Positions 1 through 7,750 of a stretch of 64,000 bases of DNA are shown piece after piece. Origin of the DNA: Vulcaniibacterium thermophilum. Lineage in GTDB: Bacteria > Pseudomonadota > Gammaproteobacteria > Xanthomonadales > Xanthomonadaceae. The notes under the pieces were generated by a model that worked only from the letters and a program-made list of their open reading frames with translations, ran no database searches and was not told the DNA's origin. The stretch spans positions 1-64,000 of the forward strand of contig NZ_VOHJ01000016.1 of the NCBI RefSeq assembly GCF_007923255.1, in the 5' to 3' direction. The position numbers and the translations under genes were made by a program. Numbering within the stretch: position 1 is the first letter of the stretch; the number at the start of each line of letters is the position of its first letter.

Positions 1-438
1 CAGCCCCGGTTGCGCGGCGGCGCGCGCCGGCGGCGGCGCGGCGCGCGCGGGGGCCGGTTCGGCCGCCGGCGCAGCGGGCGCCGGCGCCTCGCCCTCGCGC
101 TCGTACTGGGCGCGGAACTTGGCCAGCAACGGCAGCCCCAACGCCTCCGCGAGGCGTTCCGTCTCGCTGGTGCCGTAGGCGAGGGCGACCGGCAGCACGC
201 CGGCGTCGCGCAGGCCGTCGAGCAGCGTGCGCGCCGTGGCCGCGTCGGGCAGACGGGTCAGGCCGCCGAGATCGACGACCACCGCGGCGCGCGCGAACAG
301 CTTCGGCGCGCGCTGCACGCGGCCGCGCATCTCCTCGACCAGGCGCGGCACGTCGAGCACGCGCACCCGCAGGTTGGCGATGCCCACCTGCCCGAACTTC
401 AGCTCGCCGGCCTGTTCGTAATCCGCGGCCACGCTCAC
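1..438 (-). CDS. minC: MinC, septum site-determining protein (N-terminal part)
   Basis: MinC blocks FtsZ ring assembly away from midcell together with MinD/MinE. The reverse strand reads about 146 residues of the MinC N-terminal FtsZ-inhibiting domain (for example QAGELKFGQVGIANLRVRV, then PLLAKFRAQYE), followed by an Ala/Pro-rich linker that runs off the window edge, so the C-terminal beta-helix domain is not visible. I chose the GTG at 438 because no in-frame ATG lies just upstream and it overlaps the stop of the upstream acetyltransferase gene in a GTGA arrangement, which suggests translational coupling. minD and minE would be expected beyond base 1. Confidence 0.88.
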   Translation of the reverse strand, partial: MSVAADYEQAGELKFGQVGIANLRVRVLDVPRLVEEMRGRVQRAPKLFARAAVVVDLGGLTRLPDAATARTLLDGLRDAGVLPVALAYGTSETERLAEALGLPLLAKFRAQYEREGEAPAPAAPAAEPAPARAAPPPARAAAQPGL

Positions 439-1040
439 GGATGCGTCCCCGTCGACAGTTCCGGCATCGGCGCGGCGACGCGGCGCGGCTGCAGGATCCA
501 CGGCACGCGCGGCAGCGCCTCGCCGTAGGTCTCGCGCACCCACTCGTAGCTGCACAGCGGCTTCATCAGCATCGCCGCGCGCAGACCGGTCTCGGGCATC
601 ACGTGCTGGCCGACCTCGTGGAAACCGAAGCTGCCGTGGAACAGCAGCGCGGGATCGGCGCCGCCTTCCAGGAACACCTCGCAGGCGATCTGCGGATAGC
701 GCAACTCCGCATAGCTCTGCGCGTCGGCGTAGAACGCCCGCCCCACGCCGCCGCCGCGACGGCGGCTGGCGACCACGATGCGGTCGATGTAGAAGAAGCG
801 GGGATGCCGCTCGCGGAACCAGCGGAAATTGCTGCTGTCGTGATCGGACGCGCTGCCGAAGCCGACCATGAAGCCGGCCATCTGGCCGTCGCGCTCGGCG
901 ATGCGGAAGTATTCGGCGCGTTCGTGGAAATAGCGCAGGCGCGCCGCGTCCAGCGGCAGGATGGCCGGGCCGGCGGCGTTGTTGAGGGCCAGTACGGAAT
1001 CCAGCTCGTGCTCGCGCACGTCGCGGACGACGATCGACAT
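435..1040 (-). CDS. GNAT-family N-acetyltransferase
   Basis: Predicted 201-residue acyl-CoA-dependent acetyltransferase of unknown substrate. The acetyl-CoA-binding loop is visible as RRRGGGVGRAFY in mid-protein, after a beta strand FYIDRIVVAS, as in GNAT motif A. The ATG at 1040 has a GGAG Shine-Dalgarno a few bases upstream, so an in-frame extension of 41 residues upstream is rejected. The gene sits directly upstream of minC with a 3-base overlap, a pairing I recall from related genomes, but no functional link to division is shown. Substrate is unknown. Confidence 0.8.
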   Translation of the reverse strand: MSIVVRDVREHELDSVLALNNAAGPAILPLDAARLRYFHERAEYFRIAERDGQMAGFMVGFGSASDHDSSNFRWFRERHPRFFYIDRIVVASRRRGGGVGRAFYADAQSYAELRYPQIACEVFLEGGADPALLFHGSFGFHEVGQHVMPETGLRAAMLMKPLCSYEWVRETYGEALPRVPWILQPRRVAAPMPELSTGTHP

Positions 1041-1210
1041 TCCACACTCCGTGAAGAGAACGGCCGTCCGCGGCGGTACGGCCGCGGCATTATCGCACGG
1101 CGACCGGCCGGGCCAAGGCCGGGGCCGCCGCGTCCTCGAGCCGAAGCGTTCAGGCGACGGCATGACTTTCGGACGGCTCCGTGCCGGATCGATGGGGCTA
1201 GCATGCGGCC

Positions 1211-2416
1211 ATGCTGAGCCGGCTCAACCACATCCGCCTGCTGCGGTACGCCGGGCTGTTCACCTGGGCGATGGTGGGCTGCTGGCTGCTCAACATCTGG
1301 CTCGACCCCGGCTACCTGCAGTCCGAATCGCCGGCGGTGCAGACCGAGATGCGGCTGGTGATCCTGCGCTGGGTGATCGCGTACCTGACGTTCGGCGCGG
1401 TCTACTGGTGGATCACCCGTTCGCTCGGCCAGCGCCGGCCGGGCTACGTCGACCACGCGCTGCTGCTGCTGCTGACGCTGGCGGCGATCGGCGTGAGCTA
1501 TTTCTCCAGCACCGGCCTTGCCAGCGTGCTGCTGATGGTGATGGCCGGCCTGTTGCCGTGGCTGCTGCCGCTGCGCGTGGGCGTGGCATGGCTGGTGATC
1601 AGCAATCTGGCGATCATCCCGGTGTACGTGAACGCGGTCGATTTCCCGCCGGTGATCGCGGTCGTACAGGCCCTGTTGTACGCCGGCTTCTCGACGTTCG
1701 TGTTCGTCACCGCGCTGGTGGCCAAGCAGCAGGCCGAGGCGCGCGAGGAACAGCGCCGGCTGAACGCCGAACTGCGCGCGACCCGCGCGCTGCTGGCGGA
1801 AAGCGCGCGGGTGAACGAGCGCACGCGCATCTCGCGCGAGCTGCACGATCTGCTCGGGCATCACCTCACCGCGCTCAGCCTGAATCTGGAAGTCGCCGGC
1901 CACCTGAGCGAAGGGCGCGCCAAGGAGCACGTGCAGCAGGCGCACACGCTGGCGCGGCTGCTGCTGACCGACGTGCGCGAGGCGGTCAGCCAGTTGCGCG
2001 AGGGCGGCGCGATCGACCTCGGCGCCGCCTTGCGCCCGCTGGCCGAGAACGTGCCGGCGCTGGACATCGCGATGGACATCGAATCGCCGCTCACGCTCGA
2101 CGACCCCGAGCGCGCGCACGTGCTGCTGCGCTGCACGCAGGAGATCATCACCAACGCCGTCCGCCACGCCGGCGCGCGCCACCTGTGGATCACCGCGCGC
2201 CGCGACGCCGACCGCATCGCCATGACGGCGCGCGACGACGGCCGCGGCGCCGACCAGCTCACCGCCGGCAACGGCCTGCGCGGCATGCGCGAACGCCTGC
2301 AGCAGTACGGCGGCACACTCGACATCGACACCCGGCCGGGGGCGGGCTTCAGCCTGCACCTGAGCCTGCCGGCCTCGGCCTCCGCCAAGGCGGTCCGCGA
2401 AGGAGCCCTGCCATGA
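1211..2416 (+). CDS. Sensor histidine kinase, DesK/NarX (HisKA_3) type
   Basis: Membrane sensor of a two-component system, 401 residues. The N-terminal ~170 residues contain about five or six hydrophobic segments with no obvious extracellular domain. A short coiled coil (about 172-205) leads into the HisKA_3 dimerisation box RISRELHDLLGHHLTALSL with phospho-acceptor His212. The ATPase part carries the N box (IITNAVRHAG), a DDGRGA motif and a glycine-rich GNGLRGMRER. It overlaps the downstream regulator gene by 4 bases (ATGA), so the two are co-translated. The hydrophobic input region resembles LiaS/DesK-like envelope sensors, but the signal is unknown. Confidence 0.9.
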   Translation: MLSRLNHIRLLRYAGLFTWAMVGCWLLNIWLDPGYLQSESPAVQTEMRLVILRWVIAYLTFGAVYWWITRSLGQRRPGYVDHALLLLLTLAAIGVSYFSSTGLASVLLMVMAGLLPWLLPLRVGVAWLVISNLAIIPVYVNAVDFPPVIAVVQALLYAGFSTFVFVTALVAKQQAEAREEQRRLNAELRATRALLAESARVNERTRISRELHDLLGHHLTALSLNLEVAGHLSEGRAKEHVQQAHTLARLLLTDVREAVSQLREGGAIDLGAALRPLAENVPALDIAMDIESPLTLDDPERAHVLLRCTQEIITNAVRHAGARHLWITARRDADRIAMTARDDGRGADQLTAGNGLRGMRERLQQYGGTLDIDTRPGAGFSLHLSLPASASAKAVREGALP

Positions 2417-3078
2417 CCCAGAATCCCGTTCCCGATCCGATCCGCGTCGTCCTGGTCGACGACCAGACCCTGGTGCGCCAGGGCGTGCGCTCGCTGCTGG
2501 CGCTCGCCGAGGGCATCGAGGTGGTCGCCGAGGCCGCCGACGGCCGGCAGGCGGTCGAGCTGATCCCGCAGGTGCGTCCGCACGTGGTGCTGATGGACAT
2601 GCGCATGCCGGTGATGTCGGGCCTGGAGGCGCTGCAGACGCTCGCGCGCACCGGCCAACTGCCGCCGACCATCATCCTCACCACTTTCGACGACGACCAG
2701 CTCGTGCTGGCGGGCATCAAGGCCGGCGCCAAGGGCTATCTGCTGAAGGACGTCTCGCTCGAGCAGTTGGTCGGCGCGATCCAGACCGTGGCGGCCGGCG
2801 GCTCGCTGGTTCAGCCGGCGGTCACCCAGCGGCTGCTGTCCGGGCTGGAGCACATGCGCAACGAGTTCGTCAGCCTCGACCGCCCGGATCCGCTGACCGA
2901 GCGCGAGACCGAGATCCTGCGGCTGATGGCCGGCGGCTTCTCCAACAAGGAAATCGCCAACTCGCTGGGCGTGGCCGAGGGCACGATCAAGAACCACGTC
3001 TCCAACATCCTGTCCAAGCTCGGCGTGCGCGACCGCACGCGGGCGGTGCTGAAGGCGTTCGAGTTGCAGTTGGTGTAG
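2413..3078 (+). CDS. NarL/LuxR-family response regulator
   Basis: DNA-binding partner of the upstream kinase, 221 residues. The receiver domain (about 10-130) has the acidic pair D16/D17, phospho-acceptor D62 in VVLMDMRMP and conserved K112. A LuxR-type helix-turn-helix occupies roughly 155-215, with LTERETEILRLMAGG and NKEIANSLGVAEGTIKNHVS. The gene starts inside the kinase stop codon. A heptamer repeat array begins 5 bases after its stop, so the array probably lies in the 3' untranslated region of this operon. Confidence 0.93.
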   Translation: MTQNPVPDPIRVVLVDDQTLVRQGVRSLLALAEGIEVVAEAADGRQAVELIPQVRPHVVLMDMRMPVMSGLEALQTLARTGQLPPTIILTTFDDDQLVLAGIKAGAKGYLLKDVSLEQLVGAIQTVAAGGSLVQPAVTQRLLSGLEHMRNEFVSLDRPDPLTERETEILRLMAGGFSNKEIANSLGVAEGTIKNHVSNILSKLGVRDRTRAVLKAFELQLV

Positions 3079-3083
3079 CGGCA

Positions 3084-3214
3084 GGGAACAGGGAACAGGG
3101 AACAGGGAACAGGGAACAGGGAACAGGGAACAGGGAACAGGGAACAGGGAACAGGGAACAGGGAACAGGGAACAGGGAACAGGGAACAGGGAACAGGGAA
3201 CAGGGAACAGGGAA
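3084..3214 (+). repeat. GGGAACA heptamer tandem array (about 18.7 copies)
   Basis: 131 bases of essentially perfect 7-base repeat GGGAACA, starting 5 bases after the response-regulator stop. Each unit contributes one GGG run separated by AACA, which fits the G3N4 pattern for intramolecular G-quadruplexes on the + strand. The reverse-strand reading frame through it (a PCSLFPV repeat) is a translation of the repeat, not a gene. Confidence 0.97.
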
Positions 3215-3346
3215 GGGCGGTGCCCGCAACGCGCCGGTGGCCAGCGGGCGTTCCCCGCGTCCCGATCCGTGCCGCACCGGAAGGCAGGGAAGGGCCGAGC
3301 GCAGTGGCCGGGAACGTGGCCGCCCTTCCCAAGGCCGCTTCCCGCA

Positions 3347-3380
3347 CCCTTTTCCCTTTTCCCTTCTTCCCTTTTCCCTG
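3347..3380 (+). repeat. Degenerate inverted copies of the GGGAANA heptamer
   Basis: A pyrimidine tract of CCCTTTT and CCCTTCT units. Read on the reverse strand it is GGGAAAA/GGGAAGA, the same 7-base periodicity as the upstream GGGAACA array in opposite orientation. The remainder of 3079-3492 holds no gene that I can support; it probably also contains the promoter of the gene starting at 3493. Confidence 0.7.
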
Positions 3381-3492
3381 CCCCTCTTGACGCCCCCTTG
3401 GCGTTTCGCCCGGCAGAGCTTCCTTGCTACGATGGCGGTTCTGCGCCTCGGCCCCCGGGCCCGGGCCGGACCAGGCCCTGGAGAATCCGTTA

Positions 3493-4563
3493 ATGACCCG
3501 TTTGATCGAGATCCTGATTTCGCTGGCGATCGTCACCGTGCTGTTCCTGGGCGTGGCCCTGGTGCTCCCCTCCAAGCGCGAGCTGGAGCATTCGGTGGAG
3601 ACGAACCGCAAGCTCACCATCGTGTTCGATACGATCAACAGCCTGCGTCGCTTCGACGACTGGCATCCGGTGGTGCTGCGCGACCCGAAGGTCAAGATCG
3701 AGCTTTCCGGCCCCGAGTCCGGCGTCGGCGCGACCATGAACTACAGCTCGCAGGAGCGCGGCATCGGCGACGGCAGCTGGAAGATCGTCGAGTCGGTCCC
3801 GCGCCAGAAGGTGGTCTACGAGATCCAGGACCAGCAGCGCGGCCGCGACAAGCGCATGACTTTCACGCTGACGCCGACCGGCCGCAACAACCGCAACGTC
3901 AGGATCACCCAGCATTACTCGGTCGATTACGGCTGGAACCTGCTCGGCCGTTATTCCGGCCTGTACGTGAGCAGCAACGTCGGCGAGGACATGAAGATCG
4001 GCCTGCAGCGCCTGTCGAACATGCTGGCCGGCGTGCCGAACTACGACTACGCCGACCTCTACAAGGACAATCCGGCCAACGCGCCGCGCCTGGGCGAGCG
4101 CGCCGCCGAGACGCTGCTGACGGTCGCCGCCGCCGTCGAGCGCGACAACGTCAAGGTCCAGAACCAGATGAAGGGCAATCTGGAGTGGATCCGCAAGGTC
4201 ATGACCGCCAACGGCCTGGAGGCCGCAGGTCCGGTGCGCATCGTCACCAACGAGTTCGGCAGCGAGACCTACTCGTTCGTCGTCGCCCAGCCGGTCCGTC
4301 GCGCCGGGGGCGAAGGCGGCAAGGTCGAGGGCATCAAGCTGGAAGGGCCGGTGGAGGTGATCCACAACGAACCCACCCGCATCGCGGTGATGCCGTTCAC
4401 CGGCCACATGGCCAATCTGCCGGTCGCGCGCGACGCCCTGCGCGCGTGGGCGCTGACCCGCGGCTACGAGACCACCGAGCGTCCGTACGAGAACTGGCTC
4501 GATGGCATCGACGCCGGCTTTACCGAGAACGGCCGCTACGAGGTGGTGTGGGCGGTCAAGTAA
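3493..4563 (+). CDS. SRPBCC/START-like family protein with N-terminal membrane anchor
   Basis: Conserved 356-residue protein without a known biochemical role. Residues about 5-25 form one hydrophobic segment (LIEILISLAIVTVLFLGVAL), likely an inner-membrane anchor or uncleaved signal. Residues 35-190 look like an SRPBCC (polyketide cyclase/START-like) fold (FDDWHPVVLRDPKVKIEL, ending in SVDYGWNLLGRYSGLYV). The C-terminal half (about 270-356) resembles a GyrI-like ligand-binding region (PFTGHMANLP, then YENWLDGIDAGF). The ATG at 3493 has GGAGAA upstream and begins right at the membrane segment, so I prefer it over an in-frame ATG at 3424. A terminator follows the stop. Confidence 0.75.
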   Translation: MTRLIEILISLAIVTVLFLGVALVLPSKRELEHSVETNRKLTIVFDTINSLRRFDDWHPVVLRDPKVKIELSGPESGVGATMNYSSQERGIGDGSWKIVESVPRQKVVYEIQDQQRGRDKRMTFTLTPTGRNNRNVRITQHYSVDYGWNLLGRYSGLYVSSNVGEDMKIGLQRLSNMLAGVPNYDYADLYKDNPANAPRLGERAAETLLTVAAAVERDNVKVQNQMKGNLEWIRKVMTANGLEAAGPVRIVTNEFGSETYSFVVAQPVRRAGGEGGKVEGIKLEGPVEVIHNEPTRIAVMPFTGHMANLPVARDALRAWALTRGYETTERPYENWLDGIDAGFTENGRYEVVWAVK

Positions 4564-4582
4564 GCCCCTCCGTCCTGCGAAG

Positions 4583-4607
4583 ACGCGCCGCCCTGCGGCG
4601 CGTTTTC
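4583..4607 (+). terminator. Rho-independent terminator after the SRPBCC gene
   Basis: Perfect 8-bp stem ACGCGCCG / CGGCGCGT with a 5-base CCCTG loop, followed by TTTCG, 20 bases after the stop codon at 4563. Confidence 0.75.
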
Positions 4608-4636
4608 GTTTGCGGCATCTGACGCGGAGCATCGCC

Positions 4637-5014
4637 ATGGACTTGCCATCGCCCGCCGCCGGCCGTCCCGCCGCGCACCGCGCGCTCGCCTGCGCCGGCG
4701 CGCTGCTCGCCGCCGCGGCCGTCGCGCTGCTGGCGTACGCGGCGCATGCCGCGGGCCCCGCGGCGCAGACGCGCCTGCAGGCCGCGGGATCGATCGCGGC
4801 CCTGCACGGCATCGCGCTCGCCGCGCTGGCGCCCGGTGCGGCCACGCGGCCGGCGCGGGTCGCGCTCGGCGGCCTGCTGCTCGGCACGCTGCTGTTCGCG
4901 GGCAGTCTGGTCGCCGCGCACGTCTTCGGCTGGCCGACGCGGCTGGCGCCGTTCGGCGGCATGCTCGCGATCCTGTCCTGGCTGCTGTACGCCGCGGCCG
5001 TCGCGAGGCGCTGA
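4637..5014 (+). CDS. DUF423 family small membrane protein
   Basis: 125-residue integral membrane protein of the DUF423 (YgdD/YwdK) family, function unknown. Four hydrophobic stretches are visible: about 17-36, 49-65, 73-93 and 105-123. The pattern LLLGTLLFAGSL followed by APFGGMLAILSWLLYA is characteristic of the family's C-terminal half. The ATG at 4637 follows a GGAG four bases after a terminator. It ends 2 bases before the glycosylase start, so the two may be co-transcribed, without an obvious functional tie. Confidence 0.8.
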   Translation: MDLPSPAAGRPAAHRALACAGALLAAAAVALLAYAAHAAGPAAQTRLQAAGSIAALHGIALAALAPGAATRPARVALGGLLLGTLLFAGSLVAAHVFGWPTRLAPFGGMLAILSWLLYAAAVARR

Positions 5015-5016
5015 CG

Positions 5017-5691
5017 ATGCCCCGGCATGCGCGCGGATTCGATACCGAGGCCGCCTTCGACCACCTGCGCAGGCGCGACCGCAGGCTGGCGCGCTGGATG
5101 GAGCGGCTCGGCCCGATCGCCCCGGACCCGCGCTGGCGGCGGCCGTTCGATCCGGTCGACGCCCTGGCGCGCGCCATCCTCTACCAGCAGCTCTCCGGCA
5201 AGGCCGCGGCCACCATCGTGGCGCGCGTGGAGAACGCGATCGGCAGCGACCGCTTCCATTGCGACACGCTGGCGCGCGCGGACGATGCGACGCTGCGCGC
5301 GTGCGGCGTGTCGGGCAACAAGCTGCTGGCGTTGCGCGATCTCGCCGCCCGCGAGGCCCGCGGCGAGATCCCCACGTTGCGCCGGATGGCGACGATGGAC
5401 GAGGACGCGATCGTCGCCGCGCTCACGCCGATCCGCGGCATCGGCCGCTGGACGGTGGAGATGATGCTGATCTTCCGCCTCGGCCGGCCGGACGTGCTGC
5501 CGGTGGACGACCTCGGCATCCGCAAGGGCGCGCAGCAGGTCGATCGCCTCGATGCGATGCCGGCGCCGAAGCGGCTGGCCGAGCGCGGCGAGCGGTGGGG
5601 CCCCTATCGCAGCTACGCCAGTCTGTACCTGTGGCGCATCGCCGATCTGGCCGCGTCCGCGAAGACGCCGACGCCGCGCTCGCAGGAGTGA
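5017..5691 (+). CDS. DNA-3-methyladenine glycosylase II-like (AlkA/HhH-GPD family)
   Basis: 224-residue base-excision repair glycosylase that removes alkylated purines from DNA. The HhH-GPD core is clear: AILYQQLSGKAAATIVARV, helix-hairpin-helix at about 137-150 (LTPIRGIGRWTVEMMLIF), and the catalytic aspartate D165 in LPVDDLGIRK. It lacks the N-terminal TBP-like domain of E. coli AlkA, so it is a short AlkA-type enzyme. A second, longer AlkA fused to Ada domains is encoded at 39117-40613, giving this genome two alkyl-base glycosylases within 35 kb. Confidence 0.88.
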   Translation: MPRHARGFDTEAAFDHLRRRDRRLARWMERLGPIAPDPRWRRPFDPVDALARAILYQQLSGKAAATIVARVENAIGSDRFHCDTLARADDATLRACGVSGNKLLALRDLAAREARGEIPTLRRMATMDEDAIVAALTPIRGIGRWTVEMMLIFRLGRPDVLPVDDLGIRKGAQQVDRLDAMPAPKRLAERGERWGPYRSYASLYLWRIADLAASAKTPTPRSQE

Positions 5692-5740
5692 CGGTGGGGC
5701 GGCGCTGGCGCCGCCGAGATTGGAATTGCCGGCGCGAGCG

Positions 5741-5772
5741 GAATGGGCCCCGGCCTGCGCCGCGGCGACGGG
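5741..5772 (+). repeat. AATGGGCCCCGGC-type intergenic repeat
   Basis: GAATGGGCCCCGGCCTGCG followed by CGCGGCGACGG. The same core recurs at 26699-26730 and, more degenerate, at 26870-26895 and near 61068. It is an imperfect palindrome built around GGCCCCGGC and GCGCCGNGGC. Only intergenic copies were found. Confidence 0.55.
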
Positions 5773-5801
5773 ATACGGGCTGCGCCGCCGGAGCGCAGCG
5801 A

Positions 5802-5914
5802 GGATTCGGGATTCCGGATTCGGGATTCGAGATCGCTGAGCTCTGATCGCCCATCCCTGATCCCGAGCCCTGATCCCTGATCCCTGATCGCCAATCCCTA
5901 ATCCCGAATCCCCG
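5802..5914. repeat. GGGNATC-type heptamer cluster, two opposing arms
   Basis: Forward units GGATTC/GGGATTC at 5802-5829, then reverse-orientation units (GATCCCT, AATCCCT, AATCCCG) at 5843-5914. Read on the reverse strand the right arm is a run of GGGATCA/GGGATTC-like heptamers. The last codons and stop of the VanY-like gene (5898) lie within this repeat. This gap (5692-5897) otherwise holds only the repeat at 5741. Confidence 0.85.
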
Positions 5915-6719
5915 ACAAACCAGGCCGCCAGCACCAGTGCCACGGCTCGTAGACGATGCCGTGCGGGTTGTCGCGCGGGTAGCTCATGGCGAAGCCGAAC
6001 GCGCCGGCGTTCGCGCGCAACCAGGCGAACGCGGGCGTGAGTTCGAACGATTCCTCGGCCGGCGGCTCGCCGGGTGTGCCGATGTCGAGCGCGGCGCCGG
6101 AGTGGTGTTCGCTGAAGCCGGGCGCGGCGTTGACGCGCAGGATGGCGTCGACCGTCAGCCCGCGCGCGCGTTTGCGCTCGAAGATGCCGAGTTGGTAGTC
6201 GTGGCTGCGATAGCCGCTGATGGCCTCCAGGATCACGCCTTCGCGCGCGGCCGCCTCGCGCATGCGGGCCCAGGCGCGCGCGGCGGGCGAAAGCAGCCAC
6301 AGCGGCCGGCGGTAGCGGTCGAAGCCGGCGAAGGCGAGGCGGTCGGGTTCCGGCACCAGCGGCAGGCCGGTGCGGGCGCCGTACTCGCCTTCGTCCAGCC
6401 CGAGCGCGTGCAGGCGATGCTGCAGGCGCTCCAGCGGCAGCGGATGGGCGGGCTCGGCCCGCAGCCGCGGCAGTGCGGATTCGCGCGCCAGCCGCGCCAG
6501 CGCGTCGGCGAGCGCGGGCAGGCGCGGCAGCCGTGGGCGCAGCGGCTGCACGCCGCTGTCGGCGACGGTGGCGAGGTACAGACCATCGCGCTTGCGCCGC
6601 GCCAGCCAGCGGGCCTGCGCCAGCCGGCGCATGTCGGCGCCGCGCCGCGCGCGCAGCAGCCAGGCCGGCCAGAGCTCGATCTCCGGAGTGTTCAGCAGAA
6701 CCATGGGGCGCGCGCGCAT
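5898..6719 (-). CDS. M15 (VanY-like) D-alanyl-D-alanine carboxypeptidase family protein
   Basis: Predicted zinc peptidase acting on peptidoglycan peptides. The C-terminal ~150 residues carry the VanY/M15B pattern: SGYRSHDYQLGIFERKR, the zinc-binding SEHHSGAALDIG and PHGIVYEPWHW. The first ~120 residues are less conserved. No signal peptide is visible, so either the true start or the export route is uncertain; candidate ATGs lie at 6719 and 6704 and neither has a strong Shine-Dalgarno. The last residues (LSGIRD) are encoded by the GGGATTC repeat, so the native C-terminus may have been altered by repeat expansion. Confidence 0.8.
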   Translation of the reverse strand: MRARPMVLLNTPEIELWPAWLLRARRGADMRRLAQARWLARRKRDGLYLATVADSGVQPLRPRLPRLPALADALARLARESALPRLRAEPAHPLPLERLQHRLHALGLDEGEYGARTGLPLVPEPDRLAFAGFDRYRRPLWLLSPAARAWARMREAAAREGVILEAISGYRSHDYQLGIFERKRARGLTVDAILRVNAAPGFSEHHSGAALDIGTPGEPPAEESFELTPAFAWLRANAGAFGFAMSYPRDNPHGIVYEPWHWCWRPGLSGIRD

Positions 6720-6837
6720 CGCGGCAGCGTAGCGGCGCGTGCGCGGCGCCGCCAGCATCGTCGCGGGCCGCATCGGCTTGCCTCGCGCGCATCCGGCCCG
6801 TATCATGCGCGGCCTCACTCGGCACGCCGGGTGATGC

Positions 6838-6913
6838 GGCCAGGTAGCTCAGTTGGTAGAGCAGGGGACTGAAAATCCCCGTGTCGGGGGTTCGATTCCC
6901 TCCCTGGCCACCA
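6838..6913 (+). tRNA. tRNA-Phe (anticodon GAA)
   Basis: 76 nt with a complete cloverleaf. The acceptor stem GGCCAGG pairs with CCTGGCC, followed by A and an encoded CCA. The D arm is GCTC...GAGC, the anticodon loop is CTGAAAA within a GGGGA/TCCCC stem, and the T arm is GGGGGTTCGATTCCC. Anticodon GAA decodes Phe. Confidence 0.98.
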
Positions 6914-6924
6914 CCGGATACGCG

Positions 6925-6960
6925 ACGCCCCGCATGTGCAGATGCGGGGCGTTTTCGTTT
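6925..6960 (+). terminator. Terminator of tRNA-Phe
   Basis: Perfect 11-bp stem ACGCCCCGCAT / ATGCGGGGCGT with loop GTGCAG, followed by TTTCGTTT, 11 bases after the tRNA CCA end. Confidence 0.9.
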
Positions 6961-6969
6961 CGGGCGGGC

Positions 6970-7362
6970 TCAGGCCGCCTCGCTCGGGCGCTGCGGGGCG
7001 TGGTGCGTTGCGTGGGCGACGTGCGGCGCGGGGGCGGCGAGCGCCAGCAACGGGTGCACGCGCGCTTCGACGCGGCGCGCGGCGCCTTCGTCCTCGGCGG
7101 CGGTGTGCAGGCCGTGCCGTGCGTAGAGCGGTTGCGCGCTCTCGTCGTGACGCGCCGGCACGATGTGGCGGATCAGCACGCGCGCGCCTTCCTCGGCGAT
7201 CAGCACGGCGATCGGCAGGCCGAGCGCGTTGGAGAAATGGAACGCTTCCGCCTTCGCTGCGCGCGAGGCCTGCACGAGGGTGTCGAAGCGCTCGGCGGCG
7301 AGCGGGGTGTCGATGCGGGTGCCGGTGTAGCAGCGTTCCCTGAGTTCGACGCGGTACGGCAT
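6970..7362 (-). CDS. Hypothetical protein, 130 aa
   Basis: I do not recognise the family. The N-terminal ~75 residues look like a small alpha/beta domain (YRVELRERCYTG, then LVQASRAAKAEAFHFSNALG, then VLIAEEGARVLIRHIVPARH). The C-terminal ~45 residues are Ala/His/Pro-rich and low in complexity. Codon use is like the neighbours. It is transcribed away from the small gene at 7451-7750 toward the tRNA terminator. It could be a regulatory small-ligand protein, but nothing proves that. Confidence 0.55.
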   Translation of the reverse strand: MPYRVELRERCYTGTRIDTPLAAERFDTLVQASRAAKAEAFHFSNALGLPIAVLIAEEGARVLIRHIVPARHDESAQPLYARHGLHTAAEDEGAARRVEARVHPLLALAAPAPHVAHATHHAPQRPSEAA

Positions 7363-7450
7363 GGCGGTCGGTTCGCGGAGGTGGACTGTCGTGAGCGATG
7401 CAAGCGGCGTGCCCGTGCGCGGACCGCCGCCGGGGCGATGGGCCGCCGGC

Positions 7451-7750
7451 TCACTCCCAGCGTTCGTCGCTCTCGAACTCCACCATCACGTCCAGCTCGA
7501 ACGCGAGCGATTCGACCGCCTCGCGGATCTTGCGCGCGGTGGCGAGATTGGGCGCTTCGATCTCGAGTTCGTGGGTGCCCGGCCCCTGGTCGTCGGGCAG
7601 ACCGGCCGAGCTCGAATCCTCGTCGTCCATGTGCGGCATGAGGTCGGCCACCTCCTCGACGTGCTCGACGCCGTCCAGGCTGACCAGCAGGTTGCCGATG
7701 GCGCGCGCGTCGTCCTCGCTGCCGATCACGCGCATACGCAGCATGGGCAT
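7451..7750 (-). CDS. Conserved hypothetical 99-aa ferredoxin-fold-like protein
   Basis: Small acidic protein with a perfect GGAGGAA Shine-Dalgarno before the ATG at 7750. The order is beta (MPMLRMRVIG), helix (DDARAIGNLLVSL), beta (VEHVEEVADLM), an acidic loop MDDEDSSSAGLPDDQG, then beta (THELEIEAP), helix (LATARKIREAVESLAFEL) and beta (DVMVEFE). That beta-alpha-beta-beta-alpha-beta pattern suggests an ACT-like or ferredoxin-like fold. No function is assigned. Confidence 0.65.
   Translation of the reverse strand: MPMLRMRVIGSEDDARAIGNLLVSLDGVEHVEEVADLMPHMDDEDSSSAGLPDDQGPGTHELEIEAPNLATARKIREAVESLAFELDVMVEFESDERWE

Noticed and set aside
3084-3214. CRISPR-like array
   Set aside because: The repeat unit is 7 bases with no spacers and no cas genes; it is a simple tandem repeat. 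No CRISPR array was found elsewhere.
2811-3737. Reverse-strand frame with many PCSLFPV repeats
   Set aside because: The repeats are the translation of the GGGAACA array; the frame also covers the end of the response regulator on the other strand. Not a repeat protein.
3490-6825. A reverse-strand open frame of over 1,100 codons
   Set aside because: It runs opposite to three well-supported genes and the tRNA side of the VanY gene. Long antisense frames are expected at high GC; the translation is Arg/Ala/His-rich without motifs.
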